From Bog-113 sp965226755 (GTDB lineage Bacteria > Acidobacteriota > Terriglobia > Bryobacterales > Bryobacteraceae): DNA of 64,000 bases. The position numbers and the translations under genes were made by a program. The stretch's first letter is position 1. Each line of letters starts with the position of its first letter. The DNA lies in assembly GCA_965226755.1 (NCBI GenBank), contig CBDDDT010000001.1, positions 124,001-188,000 on the forward strand, in the 5' to 3' direction. Below, one piece after another: positions 51,936-60,381 of this stretch. Below the pieces are notes generated by a model. It was not told the DNA's origin. It worked only from the letters and a program-made list of their open reading frames with translations, and did not search any database.

Positions 51936-52012
51936 TAATAAACCTCGGAGCCCAAACATTCTGAACTCCGGCCCCAACACACAAAACACGCAGGAAAGTT
52001 GAGAACAACTCT

Positions 52013-52330
52013 ATGAAGATTCGTCCGCTCTATGACCGCCTTGTGGTCAAGCGCATTGAAGAGACTGAACGTATGCAGGGTGGTTTGTATATTCCGGATT
52101 CCGCGAAAGAAAAGCCGCAGGAAGGCGAAGTCGTCGCCGCCGGCAAGGGCAAGCGCCTCGAAGACGGAAAAGTGGTTTCGCTCGACGTGCAGGTCGGCGA
52201 CCGCATTCTGTTCGGCAAGTATTCGGGCTCGGACATCAAGATCGACGGCGATGAATTCCTCATCATGCGCGAGGACGAAGTCCTCGGCATTCTCGATAAC
52301 CAACCCGTAGCGGCCAAGAAGGCCAGCTAA
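52013..52330 (+). CDS. groS: Co-chaperonin GroES
   Basis: A 105-residue co-chaperonin, with KIRPLYDRLVVKRIEETERM, the mobile-loop region MQGGLYIPDSAKEKPQEGEV, and the IKIDGDEFLIMREDEVLGIL end. It caps GroEL during folding. It is followed by groL with a 35-bp gap and preceded by a CIRCE site. Confidence 0.95.
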   Translation: MKIRPLYDRLVVKRIEETERMQGGLYIPDSAKEKPQEGEVVAAGKGKRLEDGKVVSLDVQVGDRILFGKYSGSDIKIDGDEFLIMREDEVLGILDNQPVAAKKAS

Positions 52331-52365
52331 GCAGTCCAGAAGAACGGAAGTCAGGAGATATATCC

Positions 52366-53994
52366 ATGGCGAAGCAAATTGTATATGCAGAGAATTCCCG
52401 GCAGGCGATCCTGCGGGGCGTGAATCAACTGGCCGATGCGGTCAAGGTGACCCTCGGGCCCAAGGGACGCAATGTCGTCCTCGAGAAAAAGTTCGGCGGC
52501 CCGAACATCACCAAAGACGGTGTGACGGTGGCCAAAGAGATCGAGCTGAAGGATCCGCTCGAGAACATGGGCGCGCAGATGGTGCGTGAAGTCGCGTCGA
52601 AGACCAGCGATGTCGCGGGCGACGGCACGACGACGGCGACCATTCTGGCGCAGGCGATCTTCCGCGAGGGCGTGAAGGCCGTTGCGGCCGGCGCGAACCC
52701 GATGGCGCTGAAGCGCGGCATCGATAAGGCCGTGGAAGTGGCCGTCGGCGAAATCAAGCTGCTCAAGAAAGATATCGCCGGCGATATGATCGCGCAGGTC
52801 GGAACCATTTCCGCCAACAGTGATCACCTGATCGGCGAAATCATCGCCGACGCGATGAAGAAGGTTGGCAAGGATGGCGTCATCACGGTCGAAGAATCCA
52901 AGACCATGACGACGGAGCTGAGCACGGTCGACGGCATGCAGTTCGATCGCGGCTATCTGTCCCCGTATTTCGTGAGCGATCCCGACCGGATGGAAGCGGT
53001 TCTCGAAGATCCCTACATCCTGATTCACGAGAAGAAAATCAGCAACATGAAAGACCTGCTGCCCGTGCTGGAGCAGATCGCTCGCGCCGGTAAGCCGCTC
53101 CTGATCATCGCCGAAGAAGTCGAAGGCGAAGCGCTCGCGACTCTCGTCGTGAATAAACTGCGCGGCACCCTGAACGCGTGCGCGGTGAAGGCGCCTGGTT
53201 TCGGCGACCGCCGCAAGGCGATGCTGGACGATATCGCTGTCCTGACGGGCGGCAAGTCCATCATGGAAGAAACCGGCATCAAGCTGGAAGGCGTGCGTCT
53301 CGAAGATCTCGGTCGCGCCAAGCGCGTGACCGTGGATAAGGACAACACCACGATCGTGGACGGTGCGGGCAGCCAGAAGAGCATCGAAGGCCGCATCAAG
53401 CAGCTTCGCGCCCAGATCGATGAAACCACCTCCGATTACGACCGTGAAAAGCTGCAGGAGCGCCTGGCGAAGCTGGCCGGCGGTGTTGCGGTGATCAAGG
53501 TTGGCGCGGCGACCGAGACCGAAATGAAGGAAAAGAAGGCTCGTGTCGAGGATGCTCTGCATGCCACGCGCGCCGCGGTCGAGGAAGGCATTGTTCCGGG
53601 CGGCGGCGTGGCTCTTCTGCGCGCCGGCAAGAAGCTCGCGACCATGAAGCTGGAAGGCGATGAACAGATCGGTGTGGACATCATCAAGCGCGCCTGCGAA
53701 GAGCCGGTTCGCCAGATTGTGAACAACGCCGGCACCGAAGGCGCGATCGTTCTCAGCAAGATCCGTGAGAATGAGAACCCGCACTTTGGCTATAACGCCG
53801 CCACCGACACTTACGAAGACCTGGTGGTTTCCGGTGTGATCGATCCCGCCAAGGTGACCCGTTCCGCTCTCCAGAACGCCGCCTCCATCGCCGGCCTCAT
53901 GCTGACGACCGAAGCGATGATCTGCGAAATTCCGGAGAAGAAGGCTGCTCCGGCCGGTCCTGGCGCCCACGGCCCCGAAGGAATGGATTACTAA
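52366..53994 (+). CDS. groL: Chaperonin GroEL
   Basis: A 542-residue chaperonin. The ATP site DGTTTATILAQAI and GNA-type blocks KVTLGPKGRNVVLEKKFGGP, CAVKAPGFGDRRKAMLDDIA, EEGIVPGGGVALLRAG are intact. Its C-terminus ends PGAHGPEGMDY, short and lacking the usual Gly-Gly-Met repeats. It forms the folding chamber with GroES. Confidence 0.97.
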   Translation: MAKQIVYAENSRQAILRGVNQLADAVKVTLGPKGRNVVLEKKFGGPNITKDGVTVAKEIELKDPLENMGAQMVREVASKTSDVAGDGTTTATILAQAIFREGVKAVAAGANPMALKRGIDKAVEVAVGEIKLLKKDIAGDMIAQVGTISANSDHLIGEIIADAMKKVGKDGVITVEESKTMTTELSTVDGMQFDRGYLSPYFVSDPDRMEAVLEDPYILIHEKKISNMKDLLPVLEQIARAGKPLLIIAEEVEGEALATLVVNKLRGTLNACAVKAPGFGDRRKAMLDDIAVLTGGKSIMEETGIKLEGVRLEDLGRAKRVTVDKDNTTIVDGAGSQKSIEGRIKQLRAQIDETTSDYDREKLQERLAKLAGGVAVIKVGAATETEMKEKKARVEDALHATRAAVEEGIVPGGGVALLRAGKKLATMKLEGDEQIGVDIIKRACEEPVRQIVNNAGTEGAIVLSKIRENENPHFGYNAATDTYEDLVVSGVIDPAKVTRSALQNAASIAGLMLTTEAMICEIPEKKAAPAGPGAHGPEGMDY

Positions 53995-54018
53995 TCCATT
54001 CTTTCCGAGAAAGACACC

Positions 54019-54050
54019 AAGCCGCGGTTCCCGGAAGGGGGCCGCGGCTT
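54019..54050 (+). terminator. Terminator hairpin after groL
   Basis: A perfect 9-bp stem AAGCCGCGG (54019-54027) and CCGCGGCTT (54042-54050), then TCGTT. The T run is weak but the position, 25 bp after the groL stop, fits. Confidence 0.7.
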
Positions 54051-54143
54051 TCGTTCGCCTGACGCCCGTAAGTTGCTACAATCTTAGAGAAGTCACGCTC
54101 CGGCGTTTCCGGCGTGTGCTCGAAAATTCAAAGGAATATCGAA

Positions 54144-54353
54144 ATGGCAATTCCGAATGTAAAGCGGTTCCGCATCAACAGTCCGGACGGCACCATGAAC
54201 GCCACCCTGATGGCCGTTCTCCCCAGGGGCGCCGACGTCAATGCTTACATCACCGAAGCGACCGCGCGTTATGACTGGAAGGCTCACCGGGACCAGTTGG
54301 CCGCGCAGTATAAAGTCCGCGTCGGTCAGCAGAAGCAGAAGAAAGCCAAGTAA
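54144..54353 (+). CDS. Small conserved hypothetical protein
   Basis: A 69-residue protein from ATG 54144 (MAIPNVKRFRINSPDGTMNA) with a basic tail. It is predicted alpha/beta and cytoplasmic. No family named. It stands alone, after the groL terminator and before a weak hairpin at 54355-54373. Confidence 0.6.
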   Translation: MAIPNVKRFRINSPDGTMNATLMAVLPRGADVNAYITEATARYDWKAHRDQLAAQYKVRVGQQKQKKAK

Positions 54354-54354
54354 A

Positions 54355-54373
54355 AGCCGTTTTTCTTACGGCT
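54355..54373 (+). terminator. Weak hairpin after the small gene
   Basis: A 6-bp stem AGCCGT/ACGGCT, loop TTTTCTT, followed by GTTCTT. It may end the small gene and lies just before the convergent hydrolase end. Confidence 0.45.
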
Positions 54374-54412
54374 GTTCTTCAGACGGGCAGAGTGGCCTGG
54401 ATCAAGCTAGCT

Positions 54413-55234
54413 TCACGCGAGCTTGCCCAGCGTCCTCTGCCCGTCTTCCATTTCGAGCAGGAATGCAAGCGCCGTTGCGTTCGCGAGTTCGGCTTGGTCC
54501 GTGGTGAACACATGGCCGGCTCGCGGCAGGATGGCCGTCCGGGCGTCGGGCAAGCGCTTCGCGAGCAGCTTCGCGTTCGCCGGAGGAATCAGCCGGTCCA
54601 GTTCGCCATGAAGAATCTGGACGGGCTGATGAATTTGGGGGAGCCGGTTCCACGACTGCCACAAAAGCGTCCCCACCAATTGAGCGTAGTAGCCGCGAGT
54701 AGTCGGCACGCTCTGCAAGCGAAGCGCGATATCTTCGTCGATCCGAGCGATGGGCGTTTCCGGCGTATACAGCAGCGGGATAAGCGCGCGCATTTTGCCC
54801 TCGGCGCTCAGCGCGTTGAAGTTCAGGAAGTTAGGGAAAGTGCGCAGATCGGGCCGGATGGCGCGCACGCCGCCGCACCAGGTGCACCCCAGAATCAGGG
54901 AGCGCACACGATGCGGGAACTGCAGCGCGAGTTCCTGCGCGATCATCCCGCCCATCGATGCGCCCATGACGTGCGCGCTCGGCACTCCAGCCGCATCCAT
55001 CACGGCGGCGGCGTCGGCGGCCATGCGGGCTATCGTATAAGGTCCGCGCGGCGAATCGCTGCGGCCCGCGCCGCGGTTATCGAATAAAATCACCCGGAAA
55101 TTTTGAGCGATGTGCGGCGCTGTTCGATGCCACATGCTGAGCGGAAAACTCAGTCCCATGATCGCGAGCACGGGCTCGCCTCCCCCCTGCTCTTCCCACC
55201 AGATTTTCACTCCCTTGCTATCGGCGTAGGGCAT
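54413..55234 (-). CDS. Alpha/beta hydrolase
   Basis: A 273-residue alpha/beta hydrolase. The nucleophile elbow is VMGASMGGMIAQELA, the oxyanion region is IMGLSFPLSMW and RVILFDNRGAGRSD, the late acid is in QILHGELDRLIP and the His in RAGHVF. The layout matches esterase, lactonase or haloalkane-type hydrolases. Substrate unknown. Confidence 0.87.
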   Translation of the reverse strand: MPYADSKGVKIWWEEQGGGEPVLAIMGLSFPLSMWHRTAPHIAQNFRVILFDNRGAGRSDSPRGPYTIARMAADAAAVMDAAGVPSAHVMGASMGGMIAQELALQFPHRVRSLILGCTWCGGVRAIRPDLRTFPNFLNFNALSAEGKMRALIPLLYTPETPIARIDEDIALRLQSVPTTRGYYAQLVGTLLWQSWNRLPQIHQPVQILHGELDRLIPPANAKLLAKRLPDARTAILPRAGHVFTTDQAELANATALAFLLEMEDGQRTLGKLA

Positions 55235-55244
55235 TCAAGAACGT

Positions 55245-56141
55245 TTATACGGTCATTCTCGCCCGCGCGCCGGCTCGTGCTTGCTCCCGGTGGTCGCGGA
55301 CATACCGGTCCAGGTAGTCGCGAAACGCCGCCAGCAAAACGGTGCGCACTTTCGAAGATGTCCCGAGCGCGATATCCCCGATATGCGACACCGGAAGCAG
55401 ATCGCGCGTGGTGGAAGTGATAAACACTTCGTCCGCCGATTCCAGGTCTTCCGGTCGAAGCGGCCGCTCTCCCAGATCGATCCCGGGCGCGTGAATCTCG
55501 CTGAGCAGCACCTCACGGGTGACGCCGGGCAGGCAACCTGCCGTCAGGGGCGCGGTGGAGACGTGCGAACCGTGCACCGCGAATATGTTCGCCGAGGTGC
55601 ACTCGGTGACTTCGCCGTGCTCATTCAGCAGCACGCATTCATCGAAGCCATTGGCGTGAGCGCGTTCATGCCAGCAGAGATTAGGCGCCCACGAGATCAT
55701 CTTGGCCCGCGCGAAGTCCGAGCGCGAGTGACGTCCCTCGGGCTGGTACACCAGGCGCACGCTTTCGCCCCAGTTGTTGTTGTCGGCGGTGAGCGCTATT
55801 ACATCGCACTTGTTTTCGGTCTGCGGGCCTTCCCACATGCCGCCGCCGTTGCGCACGATCACGATGCGCAGCGTTGCGTCGAAGGCTTCGTTCGCCTCTG
55901 TCAGCAGCATCAGGTCGCGGCGCACGGCTTCGGAATCCGGCGGCATTGGAACATACATGAGTGCCGCGTCCCGGGACATTCGCGCCCAGTGCCGCTCCCA
56001 TGCGAAGAGCACGCCATCGGCGACGCGCAAGGTGCTGAAGACGCCCCAGCCCGAAAGTAATCCCAGTTGACCGGGGCTCAATAAAAGATCGTGGGAGTCG
56101 CGGACGCGCCCGTTATGCAGCACGAAACGGTGGATCGCCAT
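55245..56141 (-). CDS. PLP-dependent class IV aminotransferase (branched-chain/ADC-lyase type)
   Basis: A 298-residue fold-type IV enzyme from ATG 56141. Seen are GLLSGWGVFSTLRVADGVLF, the likely PLP lysine in ARAKMISWAPNL, FDECVLLNEHGEVTECTSAN and the phosphate-binding TAGCLPGVTREVLL. These enzymes are branched-chain aminotransferases, D-amino acid transaminases or ADC lyases. I cannot decide which. It is 10 bp from the hydrolase start. Confidence 0.85.
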   Translation of the reverse strand: MAIHRFVLHNGRVRDSHDLLLSPGQLGLLSGWGVFSTLRVADGVLFAWERHWARMSRDAALMYVPMPPDSEAVRRDLMLLTEANEAFDATLRIVIVRNGGGMWEGPQTENKCDVIALTADNNNWGESVRLVYQPEGRHSRSDFARAKMISWAPNLCWHERAHANGFDECVLLNEHGEVTECTSANIFAVHGSHVSTAPLTAGCLPGVTREVLLSEIHAPGIDLGERPLRPEDLESADEVFITSTTRDLLPVSHIGDIALGTSSKVRTVLLAAFRDYLDRYVRDHREQARAGARARMTV

Positions 56142-56199
56142 ATCGCGATTATCGCGCAAGCAGAAATTGGCACAGCGACTGCTCTACGCAGTGCGACTT

Positions 56200-56787
56200 A
56201 TGCCGAATTTAACGCTGGAACCGGGCACGACCGCGCTCGTTCTAATTGATTTGCAGAAGATGATCATCGGACGTCCTGGAGCGGGCCCGCGCACCGGTGC
56301 GGAGGTCGTGCGCCAGGCCGCCGCGCTGACCGCGAAGTTTCGCGAAGCGGGCGCGGCCGTTGTGCTGGTCCACGTCGATTTTCACCCCGACCGCCACGAC
56401 ATCCTCACCGCGAAAGTCGATTCGCCGGCCTTCCCGCCCGGCACGCAATTCCCACCCGATTGGGCGGATTTCGCGCCGGAGCTGAATCGCGCGCCCGGCG
56501 ACATCGTGATCGTTAAACGCCAATGGGGCGCCTTCTACGGAACCGAACTGGATTTGCAGCTTCGCCGGAGAGGCATTCGCACGATCGTGCTGGCGGGTAT
56601 CGCCACCAACTTGGGGGTGGAATCCACCGCCCGTGACGCCTACGAACGCGGCTATGAGCAGGTGTTCGTCGAAGACGCGATGACGAGCGTCAGCGCGGAA
56701 GCCCACGAATTTGCCGTGAAGACTATTTTCCCGCGAATCGGCCGCGTGGCTTCGACGGCCGCCGTTCTCGAAGCGCTCGCGCGCTGA
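56200..56787 (+). CDS. Isochorismatase-family hydrolase (Cys-less type)
   Basis: A 195-residue protein from ATG 56200. The catalytic Asp is in ALVLIDLQKMI and the Lys in DIVIVKRQWGAFYG. Where amidase-type members have the nucleophilic Cys, this one has Gly in AGIATNLGVESTARDAY. Gly at this place is seen in true isochorismatases such as EntB and PhzD. It may therefore cleave a vinyl ether and not an amide. It is divergent from the aminotransferase. Confidence 0.83.
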   Translation: MPNLTLEPGTTALVLIDLQKMIIGRPGAGPRTGAEVVRQAAALTAKFREAGAAVVLVHVDFHPDRHDILTAKVDSPAFPPGTQFPPDWADFAPELNRAPGDIVIVKRQWGAFYGTELDLQLRRRGIRTIVLAGIATNLGVESTARDAYERGYEQVFVEDAMTSVSAEAHEFAVKTIFPRIGRVASTAAVLEALAR

Positions 56788-56799
56788 AGGTTTCCTTCG

Positions 56800-56830
56800 G
56801 GCGGCTCCCGCTCAGGTTCGCTGAGCCGCC
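56800..56830. terminator. Hairpin between convergent isochorismatase and helicase genes
   Basis: Inverted repeat GGCGGCTC (56800-56807) and GAGCCGCC (56823-56830) around a 15-base loop. No T run, so it is a possible bidirectional terminator only. Confidence 0.5.
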
Positions 56831-56848
56831 GTTCGACAAATAAGCAGG

Positions 56849-58126
56849 CTAGGCCGCGCGGCGGTTGCGAGGCGTGAAGGTTCGTTTGCCTTTGAACCCG
56901 AAACCGCCGCCGTTGCCCTTGGCGGGACTGTACGCGCGGGGTTGGCGATCCGGCGACATCTTCGTATCCACAAACGGCGTGGTCGCGATCTCGTCCTTTT
57001 CGCTCATCACTTGCGAGCTGACATCCTGCTTGATGAGCCGGACCCGGCACTCTTTCTCGATGCGGCGGATTTCGCTGCGCTCGGAGCGCGTGCTGAACGT
57101 GGAAGCGGTCCCGCGCTGTCCGGCTCGGCCGGTGCGGCCGACGCGATGGATGAAATCCTGCGGCGCTTGCGGAAGATCGTAGTTGATGACGTGCGCGACG
57201 CTATCCACGTGAATCCCGCGGGCGGCCACATCGGTCGCCACCAGAACCCGGTAGAAGCCGTCGCGGAAACCGGCCAAGGCCTGGTTGCGCTGGCTCTGCG
57301 TGCGATCCCCGTGCATCGGGACGGCGCGCAGCCCAAAAGCCGACAGCTTCTTGGCCAGCTTGTCGGTGCCGTGCTTGGTCCGTGCGAAGACCAGGAAAGA
57401 TCCCGGCTCTTTGGTCAGCATGTGCCGCAGCAGGCTGAGCTTCCGGTCGTTTTCCACTTCGTAGATATGGAGGTCGATCTGAGTCGGCGCCTTAGCGGTG
57501 GAACCGCCGGCTTCGATGCGGATCGGGTTTTTGGAATAACGCTCAATCAAGCGGGCCACGGACGGGTCCATCGTCGCCGAAAAGAACATGCTCTGCCGGG
57601 TCGCCGGCAAAACGGACAGGATCCGCTCGATGGCCGGAAGGAAACCCATATCGAGCATGCGGTCGGCTTCATCGAGAACCAGCGTTTCCACGTGGCTCAG
57701 GTTTACGAGACGCCGGCCAAGGAAGTCCTCGAGGCGCCCGGGCGTGGCGATCACCAGCCGTGCGCCCCGCCGGATGGCGTTTAATTGCGTCTGCTCGCTC
57801 ATGCCGCCCACGGCGACAGCCGCCCGAAGGCCGGTTCCGGCGGAGATGAGTGCGAATGCTTCGTTGATCTGGATCGCCAGTTCGCGGGTGGGGCTCAGCA
57901 CGAGCGCCTGCACGCCGTTGGGCGCCGACTTCAGAAGCTTGTCGACGAGCGGAAGAAGGAACGCGAGGGTCTTTCCGGTACCTGTTTGAGCAGTGGCGAC
58001 CAGGTCGACGCCGGTAAGAGCCGCGGGAATCGACTGCGCCTGCACCGGAGTCGGTGTGACGAAGCTATTGCGGACGAGATTTTGGTGGATGGTTGTCGGT
58101 AGCGTAAGTTCAGAGAACTGGTTCAT
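56849..58126 (-). CDS. DEAD-box RNA helicase
   Basis: A 425-residue helicase. The Q motif is TPTPVQAQSIP, motif I is ATAQTGTGKT (near 45-53), DEAD is in LVLDEADRMLDMGF, SAT in FFSATMD, and motif VI is HRVGRTGRAGQRG. The C-terminal tail is basic and Gly-rich (GNGGGFGFKGKRTFTPRNRR), as in RhlE-type enzymes. It unwinds RNA in ribosome assembly or decay, especially in the cold. A leader of perhaps 140 bp precedes it. Confidence 0.92.
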   Translation of the reverse strand: MNQFSELTLPTTIHQNLVRNSFVTPTPVQAQSIPAALTGVDLVATAQTGTGKTLAFLLPLVDKLLKSAPNGVQALVLSPTRELAIQINEAFALISAGTGLRAAVAVGGMSEQTQLNAIRRGARLVIATPGRLEDFLGRRLVNLSHVETLVLDEADRMLDMGFLPAIERILSVLPATRQSMFFSATMDPSVARLIERYSKNPIRIEAGGSTAKAPTQIDLHIYEVENDRKLSLLRHMLTKEPGSFLVFARTKHGTDKLAKKLSAFGLRAVPMHGDRTQSQRNQALAGFRDGFYRVLVATDVAARGIHVDSVAHVINYDLPQAPQDFIHRVGRTGRAGQRGTASTFSTRSERSEIRRIEKECRVRLIKQDVSSQVMSEKDEIATTPFVDTKMSPDRQPRAYSPAKGNGGGFGFKGKRTFTPRNRRAA

Positions 58127-58836
58127 ATCGTTTTAGAAGACTTGTTGCCGATTACCGGCAGGCCGTCCTTCAGAAAACGAACCAGAGCTTAGAAGTCAGA
58201 GAAGCCTAAGAGATTCGGAGGAAGTGGATTAGCACCACTTACGAAAGGACGAATGCGGGCAGAAGACTTATTCACTATAGCAGACTTCGCCCCCGGGCCG
58301 TCGGAAGCTCGCCGGCGGACCATGAAATTCCTCAAGCAGCTTGCAAAGTATTAGAAACTTGCTCCGCGGTGAGCGGAGCACCTGGATCCAATCCTGGGGG
58401 CACGATGGACACGACTCGCTCGCCCATGCCAATGGCCGCCCAAGGTCAAAAAAAAACGTTGGCCCGGGACGCAGAATCTGCGTCCAGCAACGCCACGAGG
58501 ACGTCGCTACCGCGTAATCCAGCTTCCAATGCTTCACGCCAGGATTCCCCGCCTTGCGCTTCAAACTCGTCGAACCACACGGATACGCCGCGCGTGTGAA
58601 ATGCCTGCGCCCAACTGATTACAGTAGATCTCGATCTCGTTCAATTGTAGAAGGGTTCGTCTCCTGAGGAGCACCGGAACTCGCGCGCGATCTGCCTGGC
58701 CACCCACGTGTCCGGGCTGCTATGACTAATGAACAATCAGCCGCTTCCTCGAAATTGAGTTCTCATTCACTTCACCCATTATTGACAGCGACCTGCCGGC
58801 GCGCGCCCTAAGCTGTATAGTGTTCTTGTCATCCTG
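58127..58836. other. Gene-free stretch upstream of the helicase, with decayed TIR sequence
   Basis: No intact gene. Near the helicase there is a small hairpin (58222-58240, AAGTGG...CCACTT) and a possible -10 (TATAGT, 58279-58274 on minus), which could be the helicase leader and promoter. The middle, 58332-58736, holds broken TIR-domain reading frames on the minus strand. The remaining 100 bp to 58836 show nothing I can support. Confidence 0.6.
58332..58736 (-). pseudogene. Decayed TIR-domain gene remnant(s)
   Basis: On the minus strand a first piece reads FISHSSPDTWVARQIAREF from TTG 58736 and stops at 58641. This is the opening strand and helix of a TIR domain. A second piece resumes in other frames: VSVWFDEFEAQGGESWREA, then LRGSDVLVALLDADSASRA and NVFF, then after breaks IGMGERVVSIVPPGLDPG, ending at TGA 58332-58334. 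Two slips are visible. The T run before GACCTT has nine T where eight would keep frame, and one G is missing in CTTGGGCGG where LGAA is expected. The fragments look like two TIR pieces joined, so deletion as well as frameshift has occurred. Confidence 0.75.
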
Positions 58837-60381
58837 ATGCCGCTCCCCCTGGCTTCCGGTGTCGTGGCGCCGTCCGGCGAGCACCGTGTCCGCTTCTCGG
58901 GCTTTCCATGGGACCGCTTGCGTCTGATCAATCGCGAAAGCGTCCTCTGGGGAGTGCTCGTCCTCCTCGCGGTTCTTCTTTGGACGCCGCATCTGCTGCG
59001 CAGCTTCTGGGTAGACGAAGCGGGAACCTACTGGATGGCGCATGAGGGAGCCTGGGCCGCCGTCCGGAAAACTCAACTTTGGCCGGGGCAGTCGATTCTC
59101 TATTCCTGGATCGCGTCGTTCTTCGCGGTCAGCGGGGGGCCGTTTCGGGAACTTCTGCTGCGCGTTCCCAGCATTCTCGGAATGTGCGCGGCATCCTGGT
59201 TCTTGTACCGGTTAGCGCAACGCGCTATCGGCCGAGGCGCGGGAATTCTTTCGGTAGCGCTGTTCATTTTTAACCCGGTGAGCCTCGAGATCTGCTCGCA
59301 GGCGCGCCCCTACGCCCTGGCCCTGGCGGCTGTTTCCGCTTCCTTGTTCGCGTTATACGCATGGATCGAAAACCGGCGCCGCACGGATCTGCTCGGGTAC
59401 GTGATCGCTTCCGCGTTGATCGTCTACCTGCACTACCTTTTCGCGGTCGTGTTCCTCGTCCAGGCAGTCTACGTTTTCTTCGTCATGGCCGTGGACCGCC
59501 GCACGCACCGCTGGCCGGAACTGATCGCGGCATGGGCGGCCGTGGCGCTGCTCGTCGCGCCTCTCATTCCGTATCTTCGCCTTCTCCTCCACGAGGCGCA
59601 CACGCTCCCGTTCTCCGCGCCGCCGTCGCCCGCCGATTTGACCGACTGGCTGCTGCCCTCCTTCGCTTCGGCGGGCCTCCTGTTGAGCGCTTTCCTGGTG
59701 CAGTGGATCGCGCCAGGCTCGATGCGGAAACCCGTGGCGCTCGCGCGATCCCTGCAGGTTCTGCTGCTTCTCCTCTGGCTTGCCGGCCCGGTAATGCTCT
59801 GGATCCTTTCCAAGCGCAGCGCCATGCACATGTTCGTTCCGCGATATCTGACCTATTCGCTGCTCGGCCAATCGCTGCTGCTGGCCTACGCGGGATACAC
59901 GCTCTTCGGCGCGGCCGCGGCGCGGGTCTGGATCCTCGTCGCGATTCTCCTGACCACCGGCGCTCCCAGCACAATTCGGGCCGGCAGCCTCGCCGGATTT
60001 ACGGAGCTGATGCCTTTTATGCGCGTCATCCGCGCCGAGTCGGCTGACGGAACGCCGCCCGTCTTCTTCCGGAGCGAACTCCCGGAATCCGATTTCTACG
60101 ATTGGCGCGCGGGCTTGGCGCCGAACAGCTACTTGTATGCGCCCTTTGTCGCCTATCCCATGAGCAACCGCCTTCTGCCTCTGCCTTACACGCTCTCCGC
60201 GGACGCGAAGGCGCACATCTCCGAAGTGATCCGAACCGAACTGCCGGGCGTGCCAAAGGTGCTCTGGATCAGTTTCCGGGGGCTCGGCCAGGAGTGGATG
60301 ACCGAACGCATGCGCGCGGCCGGCTATCAAGCCAGATCGGTGACTCCGAACGGCTTCACCGTCGTCGTCTTTGAGCGCTAG
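58837..60381 (+). CDS. GT39-type membrane glycosyltransferase
   Basis: A 514-residue polytopic enzyme with about 10-12 helices. After the first helix it has FWVDEAGTYWMAHEG, the DE-type acidic pair of GT39/PMT and ArnT-like enzymes. The middle holds RPYALALAAVSASLFALYAW and FVVLHY-like periplasmic loops. It moves sugar from a polyprenyl-phosphate donor to protein or lipid on the periplasmic side. Its stop overlaps the convergent gene by 4 bp. Confidence 0.85.
   Translation: MPLPLASGVVAPSGEHRVRFSGFPWDRLRLINRESVLWGVLVLLAVLLWTPHLLRSFWVDEAGTYWMAHEGAWAAVRKTQLWPGQSILYSWIASFFAVSGGPFRELLLRVPSILGMCAASWFLYRLAQRAIGRGAGILSVALFIFNPVSLEICSQARPYALALAAVSASLFALYAWIENRRRTDLLGYVIASALIVYLHYLFAVVFLVQAVYVFFVMAVDRRTHRWPELIAAWAAVALLVAPLIPYLRLLLHEAHTLPFSAPPSPADLTDWLLPSFASAGLLLSAFLVQWIAPGSMRKPVALARSLQVLLLLLWLAGPVMLWILSKRSAMHMFVPRYLTYSLLGQSLLLAYAGYTLFGAAAARVWILVAILLTTGAPSTIRAGSLAGFTELMPFMRVIRAESADGTPPVFFRSELPESDFYDWRAGLAPNSYLYAPFVAYPMSNRLLPLPYTLSADAKAHISEVIRTELPGVPKVLWISFRGLGQEWMTERMRAAGYQARSVTPNGFTVVVFER

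Noticed and set aside
52351..53970. A 539-codon open frame on the minus strand opposite groL
   Set aside because: Antisense of GroEL; no domain, and codon pattern follows from GroEL's third-position bias.
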